NCBI RefSeq assembly: GCF_000272045.2
Contig: NZ_AJYZ02000019.1
Span: forward strand, 1,018,516-1,082,515
Origin: Vibrio crassostreae 9ZC13
GTDB taxonomy: Bacteria; Pseudomonadota; Gammaproteobacteria; Enterobacterales; Vibrionaceae
Reading direction: 5' to 3'
Length of the DNA: 64,000 nt
Positions within the stretch are counted from its first letter, which is position 1. Each line of letters starts with the position of its first letter. The translations under genes and the position numbers were made by a program. Positions 9,397 to 18,677 of this stretch are shown here, one piece after another. The notes under the pieces were generated by a model that was not told where the DNA came from, did no database searches, and saw only the letters and a program-made list of their open reading frames with translations.

Positions 9397-10595
9397 AACT
9401 GATCCTTAGCATCATTTTGTGCATCATCCGTTGAGCTTTCAGAACTGCCTTCTTGCTTCGCCTTATAAGCGTTGATATCTGAGGCCTGAACAATATCGCC
9501 GGTATCATTACCCCAAGCGTTTCGTTGATAAGTTACTACCGCTGCGATCTCTTTCTCGGTTAACTGATTATCGAATGCTTGCATCGCCGTACCGCCACGA
9601 CCATAAACAATTGTGTCGATATGAACATCCACATCACCAAGGGCAATAGGACTTCCTTTGATGGCAGGGAATGCTCCAGGAATGCCCTCACCGTTTGCTT
9701 GGTGACAAACCGCACATCGAGTTTTGTAAACCTCTTCACCGATGGTATTCAACTCCGCCAAGGAAAGTGACGCACCTAATGCATCTTTTGCGGCTTGTTG
9801 TTCGGCTATCGCTAACTCTTTCTGCTCCGCTAGCCATGCGTCAAACTCATCTTCTTCCATGGCATGCACCACGATCGGCATGAAACCATGGGCACGACCA
9901 CACAACTCTGCACACTGCCCTCGGTAAACACCAGGCTCATCTATCTTAGTCCAAGCCTCATTAATAAAGCCCGGAATGGTATCTTTCTTAACAGCGAATG
10001 CTGGCACCCACCATGAGTGAATCACATCATCGGAAGTCATCAAGAAACGGACTTTACGGTCAACAGGCAGTACCAGCGGCTTATCAACTTCTAGCAGGTA
10101 ATGCGCGCCTTTCACTTCGAGGCCTTCAATCTCTTTGTCACTGGTCGCTAGAAGGCTGTAAAACTCGACGTCTTCACCAAAATAGCTGTAATGCCATTTC
10201 CATTGTGACCCGGTGATTTTAACGGTCAGATCTGATTGGGAGGTATCTTCCATCGCTATTAAGGTTTTGGTGGCGGGTATCGCCATAGCGATGAGAATGA
10301 TGATAGGGATGATGGTCCAAAGAATTTCGACTTTCGTGCTTTCGTGAAAATGGGCAGCAACTGCGCCCTTCGATTTCCTGTGCCTCAAAATCGAATAAAA
10401 CATCACACCAAAAACAACAAAGGCAATCGCACAACAGATGTAGAAGATCAGCATATGAAGTTCATACACCTTACCACTGATCTCAGTGACGCCTTGAGTC
10501 ATGTTGTAATCACTGCTAGCGTGCACTAAAGGCGATACTAAAAGCACAACAAAACTCTTCAAAAGCCACGCTAGCCTAACCAGTAATCTTTTCAA
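9393..10595 (-). CDS. coxB: Cytochrome c oxidase subunit II with fused C-terminal cytochrome c
   Basis: Subunit II takes electrons into the CuA centre. The protein has a signal peptide (about 1-26) and two membrane helices (about 46-68 and 91-107). A cupredoxin domain carries the CuA ligands His193, Cys228, Glu230, Cys232, His236 and Met239. A linker rich in Ala and Glu leads to a class I cytochrome c domain with heme-binding CAVCH (Cys294, Cys297, His298). The fused cytochrome marks a caa3-like oxidase. It is the first gene of the operon; about 450 bases upstream are free for its promoter. Confidence 0.97.
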   Translation of the reverse strand: MKRLLVRLAWLLKSFVVLLVSPLVHASSDYNMTQGVTEISGKVYELHMLIFYICCAIAFVVFGVMFYSILRHRKSKGAVAAHFHESTKVEILWTIIPIIILIAMAIPATKTLIAMEDTSQSDLTVKITGSQWKWHYSYFGEDVEFYSLLATSDKEIEGLEVKGAHYLLEVDKPLVLPVDRKVRFLMTSDDVIHSWWVPAFAVKKDTIPGFINEAWTKIDEPGVYRGQCAELCGRAHGFMPIVVHAMEEDEFDAWLAEQKELAIAEQQAAKDALGASLSLAELNTIGEEVYKTRCAVCHQANGEGIPGAFPAIKGSPIALGDVDVHIDTIVYGRGGTAMQAFDNQLTEKEIAAVVTYQRNAWGNDTGDIVQASDINAYKAKQEGSSESSTDDAQNDAKDQL

Positions 10596-11049
10596 AAGAT
10601 CTCTCCTTGTCCTTCCTAATTGGATACTTGCGACCTAAATGTCGTTGCGAACTGGACAACATTCATTGTTATTCCGGCTACACATGAAAAGGCTGAATAT
10701 CAATCTACAACTCACATGGAACTAGCCTGTGAGCAGGCTACTGACCTCATATAAACCCAAGAACTAATACGGTTCAAAAGCGTTGGAGGTTTCCATGAAA
10801 GATTCAAAAACGGCGAATTTGTTAAATTTTGTTATATTTATGTAAAAGGCTAGTTAGTGATATCCAATTATTCAAGGTAAGTTTACTTACTAAACAGTCA
10901 ATTATTTGAAGTGGCTTAATCTACGTGCCCTCTTGCCGTTGGAATTTATTTTATATCGAGTTTTACGATTGCTTTCATGGAAATGAGAATTAATATCACT
11001 TAAATTAAATCAACGGTAAGTCATACAGACATTAATAGGTTTAGTGATT
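10596..11049. other. Intergenic region between coxB and the phosphohexomutase gene
   Basis: This divergent spacer is AT-rich towards the right and must hold the leftward oxidase promoter and the rightward mutase promoter. I see no open frame, RNA gene or strong repeat in it. Confidence 0.5.
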
Positions 11050-12756
11050 ATGCAAGATGCAATGAATTGGTTAGCGAGAGACCCAGATCCAAGAACTCGT
11101 AAAGAACTTCAACACCTCATCGATGAGGGAATGCACGACGAACTTGAAGACCGCTTTACTCAACGATTAGAGTTCGGAACGGCAGGACTTAGAGGCAAAG
11201 TTGGATGCGGCCCAAATCGAATGAACCGTTTAGTCATACAGGAAACAGCAACCGGGCTCGGCCACTACTTAATCGAACATGTCGCTAATGCGACCATTCG
11301 CGGTGTGGTCGTCGGTTATGACGGCCGTTTAGATTCAAAGCAGTTCGCGATTGATACCGCTTCCGTACTCACGGCTTTAGGCATTAAGGTTTATCTAACC
11401 TCGAACGTCGCGGCGACCCCTATCGTTGCCTTTGGTATTGAGCACTTCAACGCCGCAGCTGCCGTTGTGGTGACGGCCAGCCACAACCCACCGGAATACA
11501 ATGGTTTCAAAGTGTACTGGGAGAATGGCGCTCAAATCATTCCTCCTCACGATGCGGGTATTGCCGCTGAAATCGATATCGCATCGACCAAGCCGCTCCC
11601 TTTAATGAGCCTAAGTGACGCTGAGACGCAAGGTAAGTTGGTGTGGTTAACTGAAGGCTATTATCAAACGTACCGCGCTGCGATCAATCAGAGCCCATAC
11701 GTGAGTGACGAGATCGAATCGGCGAACACCACCATCACCTATACCGCAATGCATGGTGTCGGCGCACAAATGGCCGAGGATCTACTTCACGATTCTGGTT
11801 TCCATAAGGTGTTCAGCGTCGCCGAGCAAAGAGAGCCCGATGGTAACTTCCCGACCGTCAACTTCCCGAATCCGGAAGAAAAAGGCGCGATGGATCTGGT
11901 GGTTAACTTAGCAAAAAGTGTCGATGCCGACATTGCTTGTGCCAACGATCCAGATGCAGACCGATTTGCGGTTGCAGTGAGAACAGATGATGGCTCATAC
12001 AAAATGCTAACAGGTGACCAAGTCGGCGTGCTATTCGCTCATTATCTACTCTCAAAGCCACATACCAAAAACCAATTAGTTGGTAACAGTATCGTATCTT
12101 CAACATTGCTTGAAAAAGTAGCTCAATCCCACGGGGCGACTTATTTCCAAACGCTGACAGGTTTTAAATGGTTAGCGAATATTGGCATGCAATTGGAAAA
12201 TGATCAGAACGACTTCTTGTTCGCCTATGAAGAAGCATTAGGCTACACAATTGGTACTCAAGTACGAGACAAAGATGGGCTGTCTGCTATTGTCGTGTTT
12301 GCTCAATTGGTTGAGGAGTTAAAATCTCAAGGTCGAACAGTTTGGGATCTTCTCGCTCAAATTTCATTTGAACATGGGGTTCATACCAACGCTCAGCGAA
12401 GTATTGCACTAGACCCAGATTCACCATCGATTGGTTCTAAGCTCCGCTCGGCACAGCCTAAAGCAATCAACGGTGTCGCTATCTCTGTAATTGAAGATTT
12501 GCAGTCTTCTTTACGCTTCGTCATTGGAGGCAATACTGAAGCCATTAACCTGCCTGCAAGTGACGTACTCATCTATCATCTCGAAGATGGTTCACGCATT
12601 ATCGTAAGACCTTCCGGTACTGAGCCAAAAGTTAAGATCTACTATGAGACGGTGACAAAATTTGAAGGGACAGAAACCTACGAAGACACTCGCCTGCGCG
12701 GTGAGAAGTACATGGAGAAACTGATTGAACAACACCAACAAGAGTTGAATTCATAG
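11050..12756 (+). CDS. Alpha-D-phosphohexomutase (phosphoglucomutase/phosphomannomutase family)
   Basis: The enzyme interconverts hexose 1- and 6-phosphates. All four family signatures are present: the active serine in VVVTASHNPPEYNGFK, the metal loop DPDADR, the sugar-specificity loop region YEEALGY, and the phosphate-binding RPSGTEPK near the C-terminus. The size of about 568 residues and the EFGTAGLRG start place it in the longer PgcA-like group rather than the short E. coli Pgm or ManB groups. The ATG at 11050 fits the AGG at 11037; a GTG at 11044 is also open. Substrate preference between glucose and mannose cannot be told from sequence. Confidence 0.92.
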   Translation: MQDAMNWLARDPDPRTRKELQHLIDEGMHDELEDRFTQRLEFGTAGLRGKVGCGPNRMNRLVIQETATGLGHYLIEHVANATIRGVVVGYDGRLDSKQFAIDTASVLTALGIKVYLTSNVAATPIVAFGIEHFNAAAAVVVTASHNPPEYNGFKVYWENGAQIIPPHDAGIAAEIDIASTKPLPLMSLSDAETQGKLVWLTEGYYQTYRAAINQSPYVSDEIESANTTITYTAMHGVGAQMAEDLLHDSGFHKVFSVAEQREPDGNFPTVNFPNPEEKGAMDLVVNLAKSVDADIACANDPDADRFAVAVRTDDGSYKMLTGDQVGVLFAHYLLSKPHTKNQLVGNSIVSSTLLEKVAQSHGATYFQTLTGFKWLANIGMQLENDQNDFLFAYEEALGYTIGTQVRDKDGLSAIVVFAQLVEELKSQGRTVWDLLAQISFEHGVHTNAQRSIALDPDSPSIGSKLRSAQPKAINGVAISVIEDLQSSLRFVIGGNTEAINLPASDVLIYHLEDGSRIIVRPSGTEPKVKIYYETVTKFEGTETYEDTRLRGEKYMEKLIEQHQQELNS

Positions 12757-12792
12757 CGATTTAGCGCGTTCAACATGTAACGGTTAAATATA

Positions 12793-12821
12793 AAAAATGG
12801 ACGCTCGTAGCGTCCATTTTT
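12793..12821 (+). terminator. Terminator after the phosphohexomutase gene
   Basis: A 13-bp perfect stem (AAAAATGGACGCT / AGCGTCCATTTTT) with a three-base loop ends in a T run. It lies between convergent genes and can work in both directions. Confidence 0.88.
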
Positions 12822-12863
12822 GTCTCAGCGGCTAACCACGAGAAGATGTCTGATTTGATTCGT

Positions 12864-13508
12864 CTACGAAGTAAAGAAAGAAGACAACATCCAGATAGCT
12901 AACACGATGAAAACTCCGCCCATGACTTTCTGTTGATAGGTACGAAACTTCGCGTTTTCTACGAGAGATTTACCAATCGTACCCACTAACGCCACCAGCA
13001 AAAAGTTAAACGTTAAGCCGAGAACATTCAGTAATAAACCCAGAACAAGCATCTGCTGACCGGAAGTCGCTTCAATATTCGTCGACACAAACTGAGGCAG
13101 AAACATCACAAAGAAAACCAAGGCTTTAGGATTAAGCAGGTTACTGATTAGCGCTCTTTGATAGTAGGCTTTTGCAGCAAAATTATCGTTTAACTCCGGC
13201 GCATTACCCTGCTCTGTTCGCAGGCAATCCCAACCCATCTTCAACAAGTACGCGCCGCCTAACAAATGGAGAGCTTTAAGCGCTATTGGGCTCATTGCGA
13301 TCAACGCTGATACACCCATGGCCGCTAATACTGTCAGAATGATTCCAGAAGTCGCATTACCTAGGCTTGCAAACACGCCGACCTTACGGCCATAGCTCAT
13401 GCTTGAACTCGCAATCAGTAACATATCAGGGCCAGGTAAAAGAAGAAGTGCAACAACGGCAGTCAGGTAGACAGGTAAAATGGTTAAGTCGATCATGAGG
13501 GTCAGCAT
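12864..13508 (-). CDS. LysE/RhtB family amino-acid exporter
   Basis: This 214-residue inner-membrane protein has about six helices and the LysE-family start LLLLPGPDMLLIASSSMSYG, whose PGPD is the family hallmark, plus SNLLNPKALVFFVMFLPQF in the middle. Such proteins export amino acids such as homoserine, threonine or lysine; the substrate here is unknown. An internal ATG at 13496 is an alternative start. No clear ribosome site is seen for either. It is a single gene convergent with the mutase. Confidence 0.9.
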   Translation of the reverse strand: MLTLMIDLTILPVYLTAVVALLLLPGPDMLLIASSSMSYGRKVGVFASLGNATSGIILTVLAAMGVSALIAMSPIALKALHLLGGAYLLKMGWDCLRTEQGNAPELNDNFAAKAYYQRALISNLLNPKALVFFVMFLPQFVSTNIEATSGQQMLVLGLLLNVLGLTFNFLLVALVGTIGKSLVENAKFRTYQQKVMGGVFIVLAIWMLSSFFTS

Positions 13509-13646
13509 TGATAAAAACGGAGGCGGATTTTATATCAATTACTAACACCCTTCCAGATGCAATCAGTTGTTCGACGTTTATTTAATCGAATTAAAAACCA
13601 ACATTAAGCGACAAAGCCAATTTATTAACTAAATAGAAAAGACTAA

Positions 13647-14279
13647 TTAACTTGCTACCCATTCGATCTCAATCAATGTCGTATCGCCACACTTTAGGCG
13701 ACCAAGGAAGATATCGCCTCGATGTACGGCCCCAACACCTTTTGGCGTACCTGTCATCACAACATCGCCGTCTAGTAAGGTGGTATAAGAAGACAGCTCT
13801 TCTAGGATAGTTTTTGGAGAGTAAAGCATCTGCTCAACATGTCCTTTCTGAACACGAACACAGTTAATAAATAATTCTAGGTTTAAGTCAGAGAGATCAA
13901 AATTATCAACGGGAACAAAGCGACTAAAGACAGCGGAACCATCAAAGGCTTTGGCACGCTCCCAAGGTAAACCTTTGGCTTTTAAACTGCTTTGCAACTC
14001 ACGCTTGGTAAGGTCTAAGCCGAATCCCACAGCAGAGTATTCACCGTTTTCAACAATAAAACAGATCTCTGCTTCGTAGTGCAGCGCTTCTTGATGAAAC
14101 GAAGAAAGAGAGGAAGTCACGCTGGTGCTTGGTTTATTAAACACCACCATAGAGTCAGGAATCGCATTGTTAAGTTCTTCAATGTGATCGACATAGTTAC
14201 GCCCAACACACAGTACTTTTGTTGGGGTTGCTGTTCGTTTCGACTTCATCAATTGTTTCTGATCTACAACGCTGCTCAT
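13647..14279 (-). CDS. Fumarylacetoacetate hydrolase (FAH) family protein
   Basis: The FAH fold uses a metal-bound acidic triad to cut C-C bonds of diketo acids or to decarboxylate. The protein has CVGRNYVDH, the family's N-terminal motif, then metal-ligand regions ALHYEAEICFIVENG and RAKAFDGSAV, and ends with VMTGTPKGVGAVHRGD. At 210 residues it is the short single-domain type (YcgM-like) rather than the tyrosine-degradation enzyme. Its substrate is unknown. The start follows CAGGGATAAACT. No catabolic partner gene lies beside it. Confidence 0.88.
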   Translation of the reverse strand: MSSVVDQKQLMKSKRTATPTKVLCVGRNYVDHIEELNNAIPDSMVVFNKPSTSVTSSLSSFHQEALHYEAEICFIVENGEYSAVGFGLDLTKRELQSSLKAKGLPWERAKAFDGSAVFSRFVPVDNFDLSDLNLELFINCVRVQKGHVEQMLYSPKTILEELSSYTTLLDGDVVMTGTPKGVGAVHRGDIFLGRLKCGDTTLIEIEWVAS

Positions 14280-14522
14280 AGTTTATCCCTGAACTATTTT
14301 TAGAGAACAGAGTTTAGCGCATCATAAAATGAGAGTCTTCGACAAGATGATTACCGATCTCTAAATTCTGATCTTGAGCTCAATTCATTGATTTGAATGC
14401 TTTTAGGTAAATATCGGTGTATACCTCGACCGACCCAGCAGGAATAGAGTCATCGGCTTACATAAATTAGAGAAAATGAAACTAAAGTAGGCAGTTAAAT
14501 TTGAAGAGCATTAAAACGAAAG

Positions 14523-14555
14523 AAGCCCTCTCAAACCAAAGGCTTGAGAGGGCTT
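14523..14555 (-). terminator. Terminator of the porin gene
   Basis: A 12-bp perfect hairpin (AAGCCCTCTCAA / TTGAGAGGGCTT, 9-base loop) lies about 75 bases beyond the porin stop. On the minus strand it is followed by CTTTCGTTTT, which is a reasonable U tract. Confidence 0.82.
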
Positions 14556-14627
14556 AGCATGGTGTCTAGGACAGTATCCTAAAAGGTAAACTTAAGGAGT
14601 AAACACTATGATAAATAAGTCTGCGAC

Positions 14628-15686
14628 TTATAGGTAGTAACGAGCACCAAGTAGCCACTGGTCATCAGCTTTTTCTTTGTACACGCCAGAACCTTGTAGG
14701 TCGAACTGGTAACCAGCAAAGCCTACGAACTGAGATGTGAAGTTGTATTCAGCTTGTAGAGCTGAAGTGCTGTATACAGTTTCGCTGTTCTTGTCGTCTT
14801 CTACCGCTTCGTAGTTAACGCTTAAGTTCAGACTGTTAGAAAGTGCGTAAGAAGCAAGTAATTCAACTGCAACTGTCTCTTCTAAAGCAACACCAGCGCT
14901 TGAGTTCATGTAGTTATTCATAGCATAAACACCAGCTAAGAATAGACCTTCAGAACCGTAAGAACCGTAAGTAGCACTCACTACGTTAGAATCAGCAGTT
15001 TTAGAACCACCGCCAATGTTACCAAATGTAACGTCACCAGTGTTGTATGCGTAGTTTGCTGTGAAATCAGCAATTGCGTAGTTCAATGCAATTTGAGCAC
15101 GGTTACCGTATTTGTTTGTGTTTGTATCTGAAACTTTATCAGTCTTGCGGCCTTGCCATGCAACACCTACGTTTAGAGAACCAGCGTTACCAAAATCGAT
15201 AGCATTGCCGTAACTCACCATCTCTTCGCCACGACCAGTACCTAGGTTACCGTGATCGTCGTAGATGAAGTCATTCGCGAATGCGATTGGCATATCTGCA
15301 ACACCAGCAACGTTGTAGTATGGCGCCCATTGAGTACCAACAACACCACGACCGAAGTCTTCATGAGTTAGACCAATGTAGCCAAGACGAGTTGTGAATG
15401 ACTCGTCGCCGCCGTCAAGCATGTTTAGCGCCCATTCGCCTTTAGCATCAGCTGTAAAGCCATTACCAAGATCGTGAGTTGCGCCGAAGTTGATACGTGG
15501 AGAAACTGACTCAACACCGATATCGTCTTCGCTGATACGGTCATCGCTGTTTACGTCACCAACTGCAACTGATACGTGACCACCAACAGAGAATGTTGTG
15601 CCGTCTTCGTTGTAAAGTTCTACTGCAACTGCCTGTGTACCAAATACTGCACCAGAAATTGCTAGCGCTAAAAGTTTCTTATTCAT
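14628..15686 (-). CDS. Gram-negative outer-membrane porin (OmpU/OmpC superfamily)
   Basis: The product is a general diffusion porin. From the ATG at 15686 the protein has 352 residues: a signal peptide MNKKLLALAISGAVFGTQAVA, then VELYNEDGTTFSVGGHVSVA, the usual first strand of Vibrio porins. Alternating beta strands follow, with an internal YNVAGVADMP loop 3 region and a C-terminal strand ending in Tyr-Leu rather than the more common Phe. GGA ten bases before the ATG supports the start; longer in-frame ATGs at 15698 and 15779 would mask the signal peptide. It is strongly biased in codon use, as a highly expressed gene would be. Confidence 0.92.
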   Translation of the reverse strand: MNKKLLALAISGAVFGTQAVAVELYNEDGTTFSVGGHVSVAVGDVNSDDRISEDDIGVESVSPRINFGATHDLGNGFTADAKGEWALNMLDGGDESFTTRLGYIGLTHEDFGRGVVGTQWAPYYNVAGVADMPIAFANDFIYDDHGNLGTGRGEEMVSYGNAIDFGNAGSLNVGVAWQGRKTDKVSDTNTNKYGNRAQIALNYAIADFTANYAYNTGDVTFGNIGGGSKTADSNVVSATYGSYGSEGLFLAGVYAMNNYMNSSAGVALEETVAVELLASYALSNSLNLSVNYEAVEDDKNSETVYSTSALQAEYNFTSQFVGFAGYQFDLQGSGVYKEKADDQWLLGARYYL

Positions 15687-16126
15687 TGTCATATCCATTA
15701 TGTAACTGGGTGAGTTATTCACTAACAACCTCGTGCTTACGGAGAAGTTGTTACCTGCATTTAACAAGTAGGCAAACACTAATATACGAATGACAAAAAA
15801 GTTGCATTAAAATATATAAAATAAAAAAAATCGCACTATAAAAAACAAAAATACCTTTTAAAACAGTTGATTAACACGACAATTTCTGGGGTCTCCTTTC
15901 ATTCTTTGAGATAAATACTTTGATTATTTTTGATTTTATAATCACTAAAAAAGCATTAAAAATCTAAACCCAAGGTAACTCATCAGACCATCGAGAGGCT
16001 CGCCTTTGCCTTTGAAACATTTTGTAACACGTAGAGCTCAGCTGAAATATTTAGCTTTGTGAAACAAATCCCAATATGAGCTAGGAAAAATCGTTCAATA
16101 GAAAGTTCATTAGAGAAAAACAAAAA
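15687..16126. other. Porin upstream region
   Basis: This stretch of about 440 bases is very AT-rich near the porin and should hold its promoter and long 5' leader. Homopolymer A and T runs are visible at 15800-15960. No frame or named regulatory site can be supported. Confidence 0.5.
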
Positions 16127-16157
16127 AAGGGCAACCAATCAGCGACTGGTTGCCCTT
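16127..16157 (-). terminator. Terminator of the Hsp70-like gene
   Basis: An 11-bp perfect stem (AAGGGCAACCA / TGGTTGCCCTT) with a 9-base loop is followed on the minus strand by a run of T. It starts about 20 bases after the stop of the YegD-like gene. Confidence 0.9.
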
Positions 16158-16177
16158 CATAACTCATCATTGAACTC

Positions 16178-17530
16178 TTATTTGAAGCAAACCTCAGCCC
16201 AACGAGCTAAACCTGCAGTTACTGAACCGAAGTAATTACCACTCACAATCGGTACATTCGGCACAGCTTGTTGTACGGCTTCACGCAGTATCGGTGAACG
16301 AGCGGAACCACCCGTCATGTAGATTACGTCTGGCTTTTTCTGGCCTTGTTGAATCGCTTCTTTAACCAACTCAATCATCTTAGACTTTGGTGTTTCAATC
16401 GCTTCAACCATCTGTTCGACTGAGATATCTACCTCGACCAGTTCAGAGGCAACATTAATCGCAGCACGATATTGAGGGGATTCTGCCAGCGCAATCTTGG
16501 CCTCTTCCGCTCTACGCACAATACCGTAACCCAAAGTGTCGTGATAAACCTTCATCAAACGTTCTAGCTTTTGAGGCTCTGACGCTTCTTTACGAAGTAA
16601 TTTTAATGCCGCTAGGTTTTCTCTTGAATAGAAGTTCTTTTGAGCTTCAACATTATTAATCGCAATTGGGTTCCAGAATTGAGTCAGTGGCATATCAATA
16701 CCCGAAATGCCTTTGCTGCCCATACCAAAAGGTGACATCAGTTGTTTGAATGCAAGATAGATATCGAGGTCATTCCCCCCTACCCTTTGCCCACTGTGTG
16801 CCAACAAGCTCTGGGTACGATCCGCTTTACCAGACCACGTTGGTCCCATTTCTAATAATGAGCAATCGGTGGTACCACCGCCAATATCAACAACCAATAC
16901 TGTTTGGTTTTCAGTTAATGTGCTTTCGTAATCAAGGCCTGCGGCTACGGGCTCAAATTGAAAAGCGATATCAAGGAAACCGGCACGCTTAGCTGCGCGA
17001 GACAGTATGTCTTCAGCTTGTCTGTTCGCCTCTTCACCACCTCGACCGTGGAAGTTAATTGGTCGGCCGATAACAGCTTGCTTGATCTGCTCTTGAGTCG
17101 TGAGTTCGGCTTGATTCTTGATATTTGCCATCATGGCGCACACTAAATCTTCGAAAAAGCTCACCTGCACATCATGCAGTCCACTCGCGCCAAGGAAAGA
17201 TTTAGGGGACTTAACATAATAAACATCGCGAGGGTCTTCTAAATATAAGTCCAACGCAGCCTGACCAAATGCCATGTCTTCTGGCACTAAGTCGATACTC
17301 TCTTCTCTGTTCAGCGCAATCGCACGTCGTAGTACTTGCTCACCGATCGCATCACTCGGCTTGATATTCAAGTGGCGGAATAGATGTTCAGAAACACTCT
17401 CACGAGTAGGCGCAAACACGGTTGAGGGAATATAGTGGTTGTTACCTTCTAGCGGTAACAGGCTTGGCTCTCCATTAACCATCGCCGCGACAGAACAGTT
17501 CGCTGTTCCATAATCAAATCCAATAAACAT
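16178..17530 (-). CDS. yegD: YegD-like Hsp70-family chaperone
   Basis: This is an atypical Hsp70 with only the actin-like ATPase domain. The phosphate-1 motif FIGFDYGTANCSVA, the phosphate-2 motif VLVVDIGGGTTDCSL, and the adenosine motif VIYMTGGSARSP are all present, so ATP binding is likely. The DnaK substrate-binding domain is missing. The length of 450 residues equals that of E. coli YegD. The ATG at 17530 is used because GGGGGA lies four bases upstream. The biological client is unknown. Confidence 0.9.
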   Translation of the reverse strand: MFIGFDYGTANCSVAAMVNGEPSLLPLEGNNHYIPSTVFAPTRESVSEHLFRHLNIKPSDAIGEQVLRRAIALNREESIDLVPEDMAFGQAALDLYLEDPRDVYYVKSPKSFLGASGLHDVQVSFFEDLVCAMMANIKNQAELTTQEQIKQAVIGRPINFHGRGGEEANRQAEDILSRAAKRAGFLDIAFQFEPVAAGLDYESTLTENQTVLVVDIGGGTTDCSLLEMGPTWSGKADRTQSLLAHSGQRVGGNDLDIYLAFKQLMSPFGMGSKGISGIDMPLTQFWNPIAINNVEAQKNFYSRENLAALKLLRKEASEPQKLERLMKVYHDTLGYGIVRRAEEAKIALAESPQYRAAINVASELVEVDISVEQMVEAIETPKSKMIELVKEAIQQGQKKPDVIYMTGGSARSPILREAVQQAVPNVPIVSGNYFGSVTAGLARWAEVCFK

Positions 17531-17689
17531 AATATCCCCCACTCAACAAAAGGGGCGAGATGCTACATGAAAAGCCTAAAAATTACGAGGTCATTTCTAA
17601 ATTTAACTGAGTAATTTCTTAGCTTAACGGCTCTTCAAGAAGAAACAAATATGCTACATTTCAGCCCAAATGAATCACAGGTTAGAGAA

Positions 17690-17998
17690 ATGAAAACACC
17701 TTGCCGAGCGGCTTGTAAAAATAATGGCGGAATGTGTAGTGGCTGCTTTCGAACAATGGATGAAATTATAGGTTGGAAAGGCTTATCTGAAGAAGAGCAA
17801 ACGTCGGTTATGGATAATCTTAGTGGCGCGAGTTCGACTCACCAATGTCCACAGTGTAATGAGCCAGCTCAATGCGATATCAGTGCGGGCAAAGAGACGT
17901 GTTGGTGTTTTGAGTTAGAAAAACGAGATACTAGCGATATTCCAAAGGCTGGAGTATGTCTGTGCCGTAAATGCTTGTCTGCCCTGCCCGTTCAGTAG
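17690..17998 (+). CDS. Cys-rich DUF1289 plus CWC-type protein
   Basis: The N-terminal half (TPCRAACKNNGGMCSGCFRT, then MDEIIGW) matches DUF1289, a small four-Cys domain. The C-terminal half (CPQCNEPAQCDISAGKETCWCFELE, broken by eye, and CLCRKCL) matches the cysteine-rich CWC family. Together there are about a dozen Cys in 102 residues, which suggests two metal- or cluster-binding knots. The ATG at 17690 follows AGGTTAGAGAA; an ATG at 17651 is open but leads through a stretch that does not match the family. Function unknown. It is convergent with the HopJ-like gene. Confidence 0.82.
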   Translation: MKTPCRAACKNNGGMCSGCFRTMDEIIGWKGLSEEEQTSVMDNLSGASSTHQCPQCNEPAQCDISAGKETCWCFELEKRDTSDIPKAGVCLCRKCLSALPVQ

Positions 17999-18055
17999 TT
18001 TAGAGCCCATTTAGTAAGTTACTGGATAGCAAGTTACTAGCCAGTTCAACATAGA

Positions 18056-18085
18056 CAAAAAAAGCGAGAGGTTGTTTTCTCGCTT
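18056..18085 (-). terminator. Terminator of the HopJ-like gene
   Basis: The stem AAGCGAGA / TCTCGCTT has a minus-strand T7 tract. It lies about 50 bases beyond the HopJ-like stop and between two convergent genes. Confidence 0.75.
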
Positions 18086-18132
18086 CAAAATACTGAGATT
18101 AAATTTCGACCTAATCGTTACCTGGTTAGTGT

Positions 18133-18483
18133 CTACTTCACTTTTGCAACCAGCGCAGGCTGAGAAAACTGGATACCATTCCAGCCATGAACCATAAAGT
18201 TACGAATATTTTGATGGTCGCTGTTCTCAGGAAAACCTAGCACGTCGTTACGATAAAATTGACCAAAACAAGCAAGTGTTTGCTCTGCTGATAGGCCTTG
18301 CTCTAAACCAAAAGCAAAAATCTTACACGAACCATTATTCTGCCCTGCAGCGTTCACTACCTCACCATTGCGAAATTCGCGCTCAGAAAAATCATAGTGA
18401 GCTTCGATCACTTGCATTGTATCTTCAAATTGCACGGCCTCTGGGGTTTCAGCCAGAGTATTCAATAAGGTTTCCAGTTCCAT
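18133..18483 (-). CDS. HopJ type III effector family protein
   Basis: This 116-residue protein matches the HopJ family over its full length: EAVQFEDTMQVIEAHYDFSE, FRNGEVVNAAGQNNGSCKIF, and FYRNDVLGFPENSDHQNIRNF. HopJ was named after a Pseudomonas syringae effector, but the family is common in free-living gammaproteobacteria without a secretion system nearby, so an effector role should not be assumed. No secretion signal or membrane helix is visible. Function unknown. Confidence 0.88.
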   Translation of the reverse strand: MELETLLNTLAETPEAVQFEDTMQVIEAHYDFSEREFRNGEVVNAAGQNNGSCKIFAFGLEQGLSAEQTLACFGQFYRNDVLGFPENSDHQNIRNFMVHGWNGIQFSQPALVAKVK

Positions 18484-18677
18484 TTACTATTTCTCCATCA
18501 AGTATATATCTGTCAGCAGTGTATCTTGTTTTACGACAAGAGTAAGCCGTTGTTTACTTGAGATAGCGATTCACTTTTTTGTTGTACGCTGCTAATTACT
18601 TCAATGAAACTAATGACATAGTTTTATCAGGGCGTTATATTATTTTATCAAACGATTAACATTGTTCAGTAACGAAT

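Noticed and set aside
18133..18483. Type III secretion effector locus
   Set aside because: HopJ-family proteins are widespread outside secretion clusters and no secretion gene is in the window.
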